A DNA stretch of 9,830 nucleotides, from contig CAJANQ010000047.1 of the NCBI GenBank assembly GCA_903941145.1, positions 1-9,830 on the forward strand. Reading direction: 5' to 3'. The DNA is from an uncultured Actinomycetes bacterium. Lineage in GTDB: Bacteria; Actinomycetota; Acidimicrobiia; Acidimicrobiales; Microtrichaceae. The notes under the pieces were generated by a model that ran no database searches, had not been told where the DNA came from, and was given only the letters and a program-made list of their open reading frames with translations. Shown here piece after piece: positions 1-6,680 of this stretch (the first letter of the stretch is position 1; each line of letters starts with the position of its first letter). The position numbers and the translations under genes are program-made.

Positions 1-948
1 CCGGTCCAGGACCGCCTCGGCCTCGGCGACGAACTTGCGCACCAGCTCGCCGGCGGGGACCAGGTCGTCGATGGCACCCATGCCCTGCCCGGCGGGCATG
101 AACTCGCGGTCGGGGTCGACGCCGGGCTCCTGGTCGTCGCAGCCCAGGTGGTTGGCGCCGTCGCCCATGGACTTGAGCACCTGGCCGGGGAACGGCTCCG
201 GCGTGCCGCCCGAGGCCGCAAACTCGTCCGTGTAGGTGTTGCGGATCACCCGGCAGGTCTTGCCGGTGTAGGCCCGGGTGATGGTGGTGGCGTCCTCGGC
301 GCTGGCCAGGAGACGGTCCTTGTAGCCGGCCACGGCGCGGGCCTCCGGGGTGGCGATGAAGCGCGTGCCCACCCAGATGCCGTCGGCGCCGAGCGAGAGC
401 GCGGCCGCGAGGCCGCGGCCGTCGAACAGGCCGCCGGCGGCGACCACCGGGACCTGCGCGCCCACGGCGTCCACGACCTGGGGCACGAGCGCCATGGTGG
501 CGACCTGGCCGGTGTGGCCGCCCGCCTCGGTGCCCTGGGCCACCACGACGTCGCAGCCGGCCTCGACGGCCCGCACGGCGTGGCTGACCTTTCCGCACAT
601 GTTGATGACGATGACGTCCTGCTCGTGGCACTGCGCCACGACCTCGGCCGGGATGCCGAGGCCGGCGACGAACACGCTGGCACCACCGTCGATGATGTCC
701 TGCACCTTGGCCTGCAGGTCCTGCGGCGCGGCGGTGAGCAGGTCGACGCCGAACGGCTTGTCGGTCAGGCCCCGGACCTTCTCGATCTCACCGACCATCT
801 CCTCGTGGCCCATGGTCGAGGCGCCCAGGCAGCCGAAGCCGCCGGCCTCGGAGACTGCGGCCACCACCTGGTGGTACGAGACGCCGCCCATCCCGGCGAG
901 CATCACGGGGTGGTCGATCTTGAGCAGTTCGGTCAGTCGGGTGCGCAT
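1..948 (-). CDS. Nitronate monooxygenase / 2-nitropropane dioxygenase-family FMN oxidoreductase (3' end cut by window edge)
   Basis: The 316 visible residues form an FMN-dependent TIM-barrel flavoprotein of the nitronate monooxygenase (NMO/NPD) family, expected to be cytosolic. The N-terminus (residues 1-45) has the usual HPVMLAGMGG start followed by an SEAGGFGCLGA strand-turn. The signature AQGTEAGGHTG spans residues 137-147; His145 matches the catalytic histidine of class I NMOs. The phosphate-binding AAGGLFDGRG stretch is near 170-179, and a GTRF strand near 194-197. The C-terminal FMPAGQGMG segment is near 283-291, so only a short tail is probably missing. The ATG at 948 gives the normal family N-terminus, but no Shine-Dalgarno sequence is visible in the 16 nt after the preceding reductase gene. 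Reinitiation from that gene is likely. Annotated members often act on unknown substrates and FabK-type enoyl reductases are related, so the substrate is open. The family call is strong. Confidence 0.9.
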   Translation of the reverse strand, partial: MRTRLTELLKIDHPVMLAGMGGVSYHQVVAAVSEAGGFGCLGASTMGHEEMVGEIEKVRGLTDKPFGVDLLTAAPQDLQAKVQDIIDGGASVFVAGLGIPAEVVAQCHEQDVIVINMCGKVSHAVRAVEAGCDVVVAQGTEAGGHTGQVATMALVPQVVDAVGAQVPVVAAGGLFDGRGLAAALSLGADGIWVGTRFIATPEARAVAGYKDRLLASAEDATTITRAYTGKTCRVIRNTYTDEFAASGGTPEPFPGQVLKSMGDGANHLGCDDQEPGVDPDREFMPAGQGMGAIDDLVPAGELVRKFVAEAEAVLDR

Positions 949-964
949 CAGAAGATGCTAGGGC

Positions 965-2176
965 TCATGCGCCCCGGAACGCGCCAGGACCCGTGAACAC
1001 GCCCCGGTGCCAGCGCCGCGGTGTGGCCACGACGGCCCGGGGGTAGTCCTCGAACAGCCAGCGGGCGAAGTTCCGGCGTGTCCACGCAGAGGTGCCCGCC
1101 GCAGCGATGGCCGCCTCGGCGCCGCGTTCGCCCGACAGTCCCTTCACGAGCAGCTGGGACATGCGGTGGTCCGGCACCATGTCGCGGTGCAGCCACTTGG
1201 CGTACGAGTCGTTGGCCGACCGGCCGTTCGGGCCGTCGGCGACGATGTGCTCGGCTGCCGCCATGCCGGTCTGCAGCGCCTGGCCGATGCCTTCGCCCGT
1301 GAGCGTGTCGCACGCCGCCACCGCGTCGCCCACGAACAACGTGCGCCGGCTGACCGGGTCCGGCCGGTCGACCGCGGCGGGGATGGGCCAGGCCCGGTGC
1401 GGCTCGTCCGCCGCGACGTCGGCGCCGAGGAACTCGGCGATGCGGGGGCGGGCGAGCAGGTCGGGCCACAGGTCCTTCATGTCGCGCGTCCGGTGCTCGC
1501 CCCCGCGCTGGATGCCGAACCCGATGTTGGCGCGGCCGCCGGGGAGCGGGAACGACCAGAAGTAGCCGGGCAGCAGGTCGGCCTCGAACGTGACGAACAG
1601 CTCGGTCGACGCCTGCGGTGACACGTTCGAGACGTACTGGCGGAACGCGTGCCATTCGCCGAGGTAGCCGGGCCGGGCGGTGCCGAGCAGCTTCCGGAGC
1701 GGTGAGTACATGCCGTCGGCGCCGATCACCCAGCGGGCCCGGACGCCGCCGAGCTCGTGCACGGTGACGACGGCAGAGTCGGGTCCTTCCTCGGCGTCGA
1801 TGACGCCGTGGCCCTCGACCACCTCGGCGCCGGCCGACCGGGCGACCTCGACGAGCGCGGCGTCAAGCTCTCGACGGGGCGCGACGGCGGCGAACCGGCC
1901 CTGGCCCCGGGGGAGGGGCAGCACGACCTCGCGGCCCTTCGGCGACCGGATCCGGCAGACGTCCACGTCCTGCCAGCTGGCGATGGCCGCCGGGTCGAGC
2001 CCGAGTGCCTCGAGCCGCCTGAGTGCGCCGGTGGTGAGACCGTCGCCGCAGATCTTGTCGCGGGGGAACGTGGCCTTGTCGACGACAAGGACCTCGAGCC
2101 CGGACCGAGCCAGCGTGGTGGCAGCCGCGGTCCCTGCGGGACCGGCACCCACCACTACCACGTCGACGGAGCGCAC
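965..2176 (-). CDS. Geranylgeranyl reductase-family FAD-dependent oxidoreductase
   Basis: This 403-residue protein belongs to the geranylgeranyl reductase (GGR) family of FAD enzymes, which saturate isoprenoid double bonds in phytyl chains, archaeal lipids or menaquinone side chains (MenJ in mycobacteria). The Rossmann motif GAGPAG is at residues 10-15 and the acidic ribose-binding end of strand 2 at Asp33. The family signature FPRDKICGDGL is at 37-47. GADG is at 152-155, the substrate-side PGYFWSFP strand at 203-210, and the second FAD motif GDA with TGEGIGQAL at 283-301. Length is normal for the family, and no membrane segment is obvious. The GTG start at 2176 lies one base past the stop of the acyltransferase gene and lacks a clear Shine-Dalgarno sequence, which points to translational coupling. 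The substrate cannot be read from sequence: menaquinone, a polyprenol, or an isoprenoid alcohol for the neighbouring acyltransferase are all possible. Confidence 0.92.
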   Translation of the reverse strand: MRSVDVVVVGAGPAGTAAATTLARSGLEVLVVDKATFPRDKICGDGLTTGALRRLEALGLDPAAIASWQDVDVCRIRSPKGREVVLPLPRGQGRFAAVAPRRELDAALVEVARSAGAEVVEGHGVIDAEEGPDSAVVTVHELGGVRARWVIGADGMYSPLRKLLGTARPGYLGEWHAFRQYVSNVSPQASTELFVTFEADLLPGYFWSFPLPGGRANIGFGIQRGGEHRTRDMKDLWPDLLARPRIAEFLGADVAADEPHRAWPIPAAVDRPDPVSRRTLFVGDAVAACDTLTGEGIGQALQTGMAAAEHIVADGPNGRSANDSYAKWLHRDMVPDHRMSQLLVKGLSGERGAEAAIAAAGTSAWTRRNFARWLFEDYPRAVVATPRRWHRGVFTGPGAFRGA

Positions 2177-2177
2177 C

Positions 2178-3599
2178 TCAGGCCAGGTCGAGCAGCTCGG
2201 CGTACGAGTCGCGCAGCATCTGGGTGAACCGCGCCGGGTCCGCGATCGCGGCCGGGTCGACGGTCACCCCGATGTTGAGGTCGTTCTCGTAGGACAGGAG
2301 CGTGATGTTGGCCGCTGCGCCGGCCAGCGGTCCGAACGGCACGATCGACCGGACCTGGTGGCCCAGCAGGTAGAGCGGGAAGGGCGAGCCGGGGACGTTC
2401 GAGGCCTGGAAGTCGAGGCCCTTCATCATCCCGCCGAACACCTCGGTCACGACCGTGGCGGGCAGGCGGAACAAGATGTTGGAGAGGGGCTCGACGAGCG
2501 AGTTGGCGGGCTCGTCGCGGGCGGTGACCATCCGGGCCCGGAGCTCGGTCATGAGGGCGAGCGGGTCGAGCTCGTCGGCGGGCACCTCGAACCGGGCCGG
2601 GACGAACGCGTTGCCGGCGGTCTCGCTGGCGTGCTCGTCACGGATGTTGATGGGCATGCCCATGCGCAGCGCCGAGAGCGAGATGCCGTGCGCCTCGTGG
2701 TAGCGGTTCATCGCCAGCACGATGCCGGCGACGAACGTGTCGTTGAGGGTGCCGCCGATGAGCTTGCCGGTGGTCTTGGCCCGGTCGAGCGGGACCGACA
2801 CGGTGCTGAAGTGGTAGGAGAGCGAGCGGTCCTTCATGAGCGGCGACAGCGGGTGCGTCGCCGGCTTCACGATCCGGACGACGGACTCGGCCAGCTCGGC
2901 GGCAGCACCTGCGGTCCCCACGGGATCGCCCACGGCGCTGGTGATGGCGCCCATAGCGCCACCTGCGGCGCGCTTGGCGATACCCATCTGGCGGCGGGCC
3001 GTGTGCTGGAACGCGTCGACGAACCGTTCGGCCTGGTTCATCACGTGCACCTGGGGGCACTCGAGATGGACCCGGGGAGCCGGGCTCTGCTCGAGGTCGA
3101 AGATCTCGAGCATGAGCTGCACGCCGCCGACGCCGTCGGTGATGGCGTGGTGGATCTTCATGATGAGCGCCGACCGTCCGCCCTCGAGGCCCTCGACCAT
3201 CGTGGCCTCCCACAGGGGGCGGGCACGGTCGAACCCCTGCATGGCGATGGGGGCGGCCATAGCCAGGACGTCCTCGTTGGTGCCGGCGCCCGAGACCCGG
3301 GCGAACCGCAGGTGGTAGCCGAGGTCGAAGTTCGGGTCGACCTCCCACCGCGGCGGTGCCACAGAGAGCGGGTTGGACCGAACGCGCTGGCGGAGCCGGG
3401 GGATGGCCCGGCTGGCCCGCTCGATCTGCGCCCAGAGCGCGTCCTTGTCGACGACGCCGTCGACCGTGATGACGGTCGTGATGGTCGACCGCAGCATCGG
3501 GTCCTTCTCGATCACCCACATCAGGGCGTCGGAGTCGCTCATCCGGTCCTCGAACCGGATGCCGAGCGCGGGGTCCACAGCTGCTTCGTCGGTGCTCAC
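2178..3599 (-). CDS. WS/DGAT-family O-acyltransferase (wax ester synthase / diacylglycerol acyltransferase)
   Basis: This 473-residue protein is a bacterial WS/DGAT, which transfers an acyl group from acyl-CoA to a long-chain alcohol (wax ester) or diacylglycerol (triacylglycerol), usually at the membrane face. The catalytic HHxxxDG motif is HHAITDG at residues 150-156, with PLWE at 128-131 before it. The C-terminal DUF1298 half carries an ND motif (NDTFVAGIV) and NVPGSPFPLYL, both family hallmarks. I chose GTG 3599 because the frame upstream only overlaps the VanW gene and reads as low-complexity shadow, while residues 11-34 (through RMSDSDALMW and IEKDP) look conserved. An internal ATG at 3542 has GAGGA 4 nt upstream and is the main alternative start; it would remove 19 residues. 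The gene lies 55 nt after the VanW gene and one base before the GGR-family gene. Acceptor specificity is unknown. Confidence 0.93.
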   Translation of the reverse strand: MSTDEAAVDPALGIRFEDRMSDSDALMWVIEKDPMLRSTITTVITVDGVVDKDALWAQIERASRAIPRLRQRVRSNPLSVAPPRWEVDPNFDLGYHLRFARVSGAGTNEDVLAMAAPIAMQGFDRARPLWEATMVEGLEGGRSALIMKIHHAITDGVGGVQLMLEIFDLEQSPAPRVHLECPQVHVMNQAERFVDAFQHTARRQMGIAKRAAGGAMGAITSAVGDPVGTAGAAAELAESVVRIVKPATHPLSPLMKDRSLSYHFSTVSVPLDRAKTTGKLIGGTLNDTFVAGIVLAMNRYHEAHGISLSALRMGMPINIRDEHASETAGNAFVPARFEVPADELDPLALMTELRARMVTARDEPANSLVEPLSNILFRLPATVVTEVFGGMMKGLDFQASNVPGSPFPLYLLGHQVRSIVPFGPLAGAAANITLLSYENDLNIGVTVDPAAIADPARFTQMLRDSYAELLDLA

Positions 3600-3654
3600 G
3601 GCGTGGATGCTACGGAGGACCGGCCTCGGGGGCCACCGCGGGCCGAGCGGGGAG

Positions 3655-5352
3655 CTACGACTTGGGCGGGTTGCAGTTGTAGTTGGCGTAGAAGCGGTCC
3701 TTGTCCTTGTGGCCGTCCACAAAGGTCCGGGTCCGCTCCGTGACCACCCTGCCGCACTTCTTTGGCGCCGCCGGGCCGGTCGGGGTGCCGTTGCCGCCCG
3801 TCTGGGCCGACTGCTCGCCGGTGGCGAAGCGGGTGGACCACAGCTGCACGGTGACGGAGCTGGCGGTATATGTCGGCCAGACCATGATGCCGTAGGGCGT
3901 GTTGTTCCTGATGGCGAGGTCCACGCTCGGGTAGGCCAGCGTCGCCTCGCGGCCGAAGGGGTAGCGGCCGATGTAGATCGAGTGCGGCTTGTAGGCCGTG
4001 ATGTCGAACCCGCCGAAGAACGCCGCGTTGAACAGCGTGGTCGCGAACTGGCTCACACCACCGCCGATGTCGTCGACAAACTGTCCGTCGCTGATCGCCG
4101 GCGCGCTGACGAACCCGTCCTCCTTGGTGCGCCGGCCGACGAACTTGTTGACCGAGAACGTCTCGCCCGGCGGGATCACGACGCCACGGATCAGGTCGGA
4201 GATCCGGTGGATGTTGGTCACGCGGGGCTGCCCGGCGGGGTGCTGTGTCGTGAACTGGCCGACCACCTCCTTGACGCCGAGCGTGTTGGCCCACTCGACA
4301 CCCTGGGCGGCCGTGATCGTCTCTGCCGGGACCTCGATGGTGGTCTGCCCCTTCAGCAGGCCGTCCATGATCAGCTGGGGCGCCTGGGGGCCGCAGCAGG
4401 CCACGGCGTCGCGGCCGGCGACGGGGACCGGCACACCACCCTGGACGGTGAACCTGACTCCGGTGGGGTTGGCACCACCGCCGTCGCGGGCGGGGCCGCC
4501 GGTGACCTGGGTCTGCACGAGCTTCGTGATCTTGGCCTGGTCGAGCGTCAGCTCCGGCTCCGGGTGGGTGGCGTCCTTGGGGACGAGCACGAACGCCGGA
4601 CGGAACTCCTTGCCGGGCACCTTCACGGTGGAGCTGCCGGCCTTGAGGGTGATGTCCCCCTCGGTCACCTTCTGGGCCTGCTCGGCGAGAGCGGCGACCT
4701 GCGGGTCGGTCATGGTCGGGCGCAGGACCGTCTGGCGCACCTTCAGGGAGATGGGGCGGTTCACCGACTCCACCGACGCGGGCAGGGACGCGGCCACCGA
4801 CTCGGTCGTGAGCTCCTTGCCGTTGGTCCCGGGCACCATCTTCACCGCGTCCTTCGTGGCGTCGAGCGTGGGCTCGACGGCCGGCACCCGCCGCTCGCCC
4901 TCGAGCTTGGCCAGCGCAGGCGCGAGCGTCGCCCGGTCCACCGTCAGGGGCAGCGGCAGGTCGTTGGTACGCACCAGCGAGCCCAGCCGGCGGAACGGCC
5001 GGAGCAGGACGAACCCCTCGTCGCCGGCCTGCGCTGCGGCGACGGCCGCCTCCTGGTCGACCGACAGGCCCAGGTTGCCGGCCGTCTCGGTAAGGACGTC
5101 GTCGCCGTTCTGGAGACGCACCGGGGTGGAGGAGAACGTCATGGCCAGGAGTGCCGCGGACTCCTTCAGCTGGGCCGGGGACTGCCCTCCGACGGGGTTC
5201 CCTGCGAGCTCGGTGTTGCGGGGAGCGGAGTCGCCCTGGGCTGCGACGTCGACGCCCCATGCGGCGAACAGGAGCGCCACGACGGTGACCGGGGCGGCGG
5301 CGACCAGCAGCGTGCGGCGAGAAGGGGACGACACGTTCAGATGCTCGCGCAC
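3655..5352 (-). CDS. VanW family protein, membrane-anchored, with putative peptidoglycan-binding region
   Basis: This 565-residue protein has a short basic N-terminus and one hydrophobic segment at about residues 14-38, acting as a membrane anchor or signal peptide (a cut after VAA near 36-38 is possible). The rest is predicted to be outside the cell. Residues about 60-370 resemble the YoaR-type putative peptidoglycan-binding repeats that often precede VanW domains. The VanW domain covers about 377-505, with a conserved DDIGGGVSQFATTLFNAAF core near 428-446. A roughly 60-residue Gly/Pro-rich tail follows. VanW was named from vancomycin-resistance clusters, but its biochemical role is unsettled and this gene alone does not imply resistance. 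The protein has four cysteines (319, 320, 533, 560), all extracytoplasmic. The GTG start at 5352 is supported by GGGAG 5 nt upstream. The gene sits 45 nt after nucS. Confidence 0.9.
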   Translation of the reverse strand: MREHLNVSSPSRRTLLVAAAPVTVVALLFAAWGVDVAAQGDSAPRNTELAGNPVGGQSPAQLKESAALLAMTFSSTPVRLQNGDDVLTETAGNLGLSVDQEAAVAAAQAGDEGFVLLRPFRRLGSLVRTNDLPLPLTVDRATLAPALAKLEGERRVPAVEPTLDATKDAVKMVPGTNGKELTTESVAASLPASVESVNRPISLKVRQTVLRPTMTDPQVAALAEQAQKVTEGDITLKAGSSTVKVPGKEFRPAFVLVPKDATHPEPELTLDQAKITKLVQTQVTGGPARDGGGANPTGVRFTVQGGVPVPVAGRDAVACCGPQAPQLIMDGLLKGQTTIEVPAETITAAQGVEWANTLGVKEVVGQFTTQHPAGQPRVTNIHRISDLIRGVVIPPGETFSVNKFVGRRTKEDGFVSAPAISDGQFVDDIGGGVSQFATTLFNAAFFGGFDITAYKPHSIYIGRYPFGREATLAYPSVDLAIRNNTPYGIMVWPTYTASSVTVQLWSTRFATGEQSAQTGGNGTPTGPAAPKKCGRVVTERTRTFVDGHKDKDRFYANYNCNPPKS

Positions 5353-5357
5353 GGACG

Positions 5358-5362
5358 CTCCC
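5358..5362 (-). promoter_or_regulatory. Ribosome binding site of the VanW gene
   Basis: GGGAG lies 5 nt before the GTG at 5352. It is one of the clearer Shine-Dalgarno sequences in the left-hand unit and decides this GTG over the in-frame GTG six codons further in. Confidence 0.6.
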
Positions 5363-5397
5363 GTGTCGCGGCACCCCTCCGCACTGCTGAGAGCGGG

Positions 5398-6060
5398 TCA
5401 GCTGAAGAGCGTGAGGTCCGGGGCCTTGGCGCCCCGGAGCACGTCGTAGTCGACCTCGACGCAGCCGATGCCGCGGCTGCCGGCGAGCACCTTGGCCTGC
5501 GGCTTGATGACCTGGGCGACGAAGATCCCGCGCAGCGACTTGAGCTTGGGCTCGCCCGAGAGCCGCTCGAGGTACCGACCGAGCTGCTCGACGCCGTCGA
5601 TCTCGCCCCGGCGCTTGATCTCGACGATCACGGCGTTGCCGGCCTCGTCGAGGCACATCAGGTCGACCGGGCCGATGTCGGTGGGGTACTCACGACGCAC
5701 CAGCGTGAGGCCGGGGGCGATGACCGTGGGGTCGGCCGCCAAGAGCTCCTGCAGGTGCGCCTCGACGCCGTCCTTCTGCAGTCCCGGGTCGTCGCCGAGC
5801 TCGTGGTCGGAGTCCGAGAACACCTCGTGCAGGTGAATGGTGAGCACCTCGCCCTTGGGGCTGGTGACCGTCCACAGCTCGTCAGATGTCTCGAGCTTGT
5901 TGGGGGCGTTCATCCAGTTGAGGGGCTTGTAGGCGCCCCCGTCGGCGTGGATCGCGACGCAGCCGTCGGCCTTCACCATGACCAGACGCACGGCCTCGGG
6001 CAGGTGCGCGGTCAGGCGACCCTCGTAGAAGACAGAGCACCTGGCGATGACGAGCCGCAC
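5398..6060 (-). CDS. nucS: Endonuclease NucS (EndoMS), mismatch-specific
   Basis: The 220 residues match NucS/EndoMS, the nuclease that cuts both strands at mismatched bases and replaces MutS/MutL repair in many Actinobacteria and some Archaea. The N-terminal domain (about 1-105) starts RLVIARCSV and includes the DGGAYKPLNWM stretch at 40-50, where mismatch recognition occurs in the family. The C-terminal RecB-like nuclease domain carries the catalytic set: Asp133 (in GPVDLMC), Glu147 and Lys149 (in IVEIKRR), then QLGRYLERL at 159-167. The extreme C-terminus, DLTLFS, resembles a sliding-clamp binding motif. The GTG at 6060 gives the standard family start and usual length; the frame upstream only shadows the DUF4395 gene. 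AGGG lies 8 nt before the GTG. The gene is 23 nt downstream of DUF4395 and 45 nt upstream of the VanW gene. The identification is very strong. Confidence 0.96.
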   Translation of the reverse strand: MRLVIARCSVFYEGRLTAHLPEAVRLVMVKADGCVAIHADGGAYKPLNWMNAPNKLETSDELWTVTSPKGEVLTIHLHEVFSDSDHELGDDPGLQKDGVEAHLQELLAADPTVIAPGLTLVRREYPTDIGPVDLMCLDEAGNAVIVEIKRRGEIDGVEQLGRYLERLSGEPKLKSLRGIFVAQVIKPQAKVLAGSRGIGCVEVDYDVLRGAKAPDLTLFS

Positions 6061-6068
6061 GGGTGCGA

Positions 6069-6072
6069 CCCT
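6069..6072 (-). promoter_or_regulatory. Probable weak ribosome binding site of nucS
   Basis: AGGG sits 8 nt before the GTG start at 6060, in the 23-nt gap after the DUF4395 gene. It is short, so translation may depend partly on coupling with the preceding gene. Confidence 0.35.
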
Positions 6073-6083
6073 AGGCGCGCCGC

Positions 6084-6605
6084 TCAGGCGCGGGTGGCGA
6101 CCTCGAGGCGGCGGGAGATGTCGGCGCAGTCCTCGCAGACGTCCTCGGGGATGACGCCGGCCTTCATGAGCAGGCCGAAGACCTTGCAGCCCAGGCAGAA
6201 GCCGAAGGCCGCCTCCAGGAAGGCGGCGCCGGCCAGCATGCCGACCACGATGCGGGCCGCGGTGGGGGCGCCGGCGAGCCACAGGACCGAGGCCGTCACG
6301 GAGAACGCCACGCCGATGCCTTGGGCGAACCGCTTGGGCGGGCCGGGCATGAGCTTCTCGTACTGGGGCAGGCGAGGAGCGACGACCTTGGTGGCGAACT
6401 GGCCGAGCGGGCTGATGCGGGGTCCGGCGAGCACCCGGGCAACGAAGCCGTAGGTGAGCGGGACCAGTACCCAGCCCCAGCCGAGCACCGCGACGGCGAG
6501 CGCCATCAGCACGGCGCCCGAGGCCACCGTGCGGGCGGCGACGTCGTTCACCGGGTTGGGGAACGAGAAGAACGAGGAGGAGCGGGTGGACTCGTCACTG
6601 GCCAT
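6084..6605 (-). CDS. DUF4395 family integral membrane protein with two CxxC motifs
   Basis: This 173-residue protein matches the DUF4395 family, whose function is unknown. After a Ser-rich N-terminus comes the conserved FPNPVNDVAAR at residues 14-24, then a hydrophobic segment at about 28-56. The conserved GPRISPLGQFATKVVAPRL stretch spans 61-79 and PGPPKRFAQGIG 87-98. One or two further hydrophobic segments cover about 97-136. A CxxC motif (FCLGC, Cys137 and Cys140) lies at the end of the last membrane segment, and a second (CEDC, Cys157 and Cys160) in the short hydrophilic tail. The cysteine pairs suggest thiol redox chemistry or metal binding, but that is inference. It is first in the left-hand unit, immediately after the predicted promoter. 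The ATG at 6605 has no Shine-Dalgarno sequence, consistent with a leaderless mRNA, and it opens into the expected family N-terminus. Confidence 0.88.
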   Translation of the reverse strand: MASDESTRSSSFFSFPNPVNDVAARTVASGAVLMALAVAVLGWGWVLVPLTYGFVARVLAGPRISPLGQFATKVVAPRLPQYEKLMPGPPKRFAQGIGVAFSVTASVLWLAGAPTAARIVVGMLAGAAFLEAAFGFCLGCKVFGLLMKAGVIPEDVCEDCADISRRLEVATRA

Positions 6606-6611
6606 GGGCCC

Positions 6612-6640
6612 AACCTAAGCCGACAAACCCGACCAAACAA
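6612..6640 (-). promoter_or_regulatory. Predicted sigma-70/HrdB-type promoter driving DUF4395-nucS, probably leaderless
   Basis: On the minus strand, TTGTTT (6640-6635) is followed by a 17-nt spacer and TAGGTT (6617-6612), which fits the actinobacterial TAnnnT -10 pattern. Six bases later comes the A of the DUF4395 start codon, so the predicted +1 coincides with the ATG. The stretch is also clearly more A+T-rich than its surroundings. The -35 box matches the TTG half only. Confidence 0.5.
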
Positions 6641-6656
6641 CTCATATTTGAGGCCC

Positions 6657-6680
6657 GGGCGTGTGACCTCCGCCACGCCC
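6657..6680 (-). terminator. Hairpin after typA, candidate terminator without a U-tract
   Basis: The arms GGGCGTG (6680-6674, minus strand orientation CACGCCC is its partner at 6663-6657) form a perfect 7-bp stem around a 10-nt loop, beginning 11 nt after the typA stop codon. No run of T follows, only a T/A-mixed stretch (6651-6635). Actinobacterial terminators often lack a U-tract. Its position between typA and the next promoter supports a transcript boundary, though some readthrough is possible. Confidence 0.45.

Noticed and set aside
948..1655. Minus-strand frame inside the reductase gene
   Set aside because: Arg/Pro/His-rich shadow in another frame of a gene whose FAD motifs are intact along its whole length.
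3625..3647. Hairpin CTCGG/CCGAG in the gap between VanW and acyltransferase genes
   Set aside because: Only a 5-bp stem with a bulged interior and no T-run; in such GC-rich sequence it is not enough to call a terminator or attenuator.
3600..3722. Longer N-terminus for the acyltransferase gene
   Set aside because: The extra 41 residues overlap the VanW gene and are a Thr/Arg/Pro-rich shadow; family similarity begins after the GTG at 3599.
1680..3743. Open frame of 687 codons on the plus strand
   Set aside because: It spans the antisense of the reductase and acyltransferase genes and has shadow-type composition without any family motif.
3655..5352. Glycopeptide-resistance locus suggested by the VanW name
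   Set aside because: No vanH/A/X, vanY or VanRS-type regulator genes are present; isolated VanW proteins are common in actinomycetes and do not indicate resistance.
6074..6081. Palindrome GGCGCGCC between the DUF4395 and nucS genes
   Set aside because: A short all-GC palindrome is common by chance here and overlaps nothing that suggests an operator.
6061..6282. Longer N-terminus for nucS
   Set aside because: The 74 extra residues overlap the DUF4395 gene and are Arg/Gly/Pro-rich shadow; NucS proteins begin at the (M/V)RLVIARCSV start used here.
3373..6453. Open frame of 1026 codons on the plus strand
   Set aside because: It runs opposite four well-supported genes (acyltransferase, VanW, nucS, DUF4395), has low-complexity Gly/Arg/Val/His-rich composition and no recognisable domain. 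Long antisense frames are expected in DNA this GC-rich.
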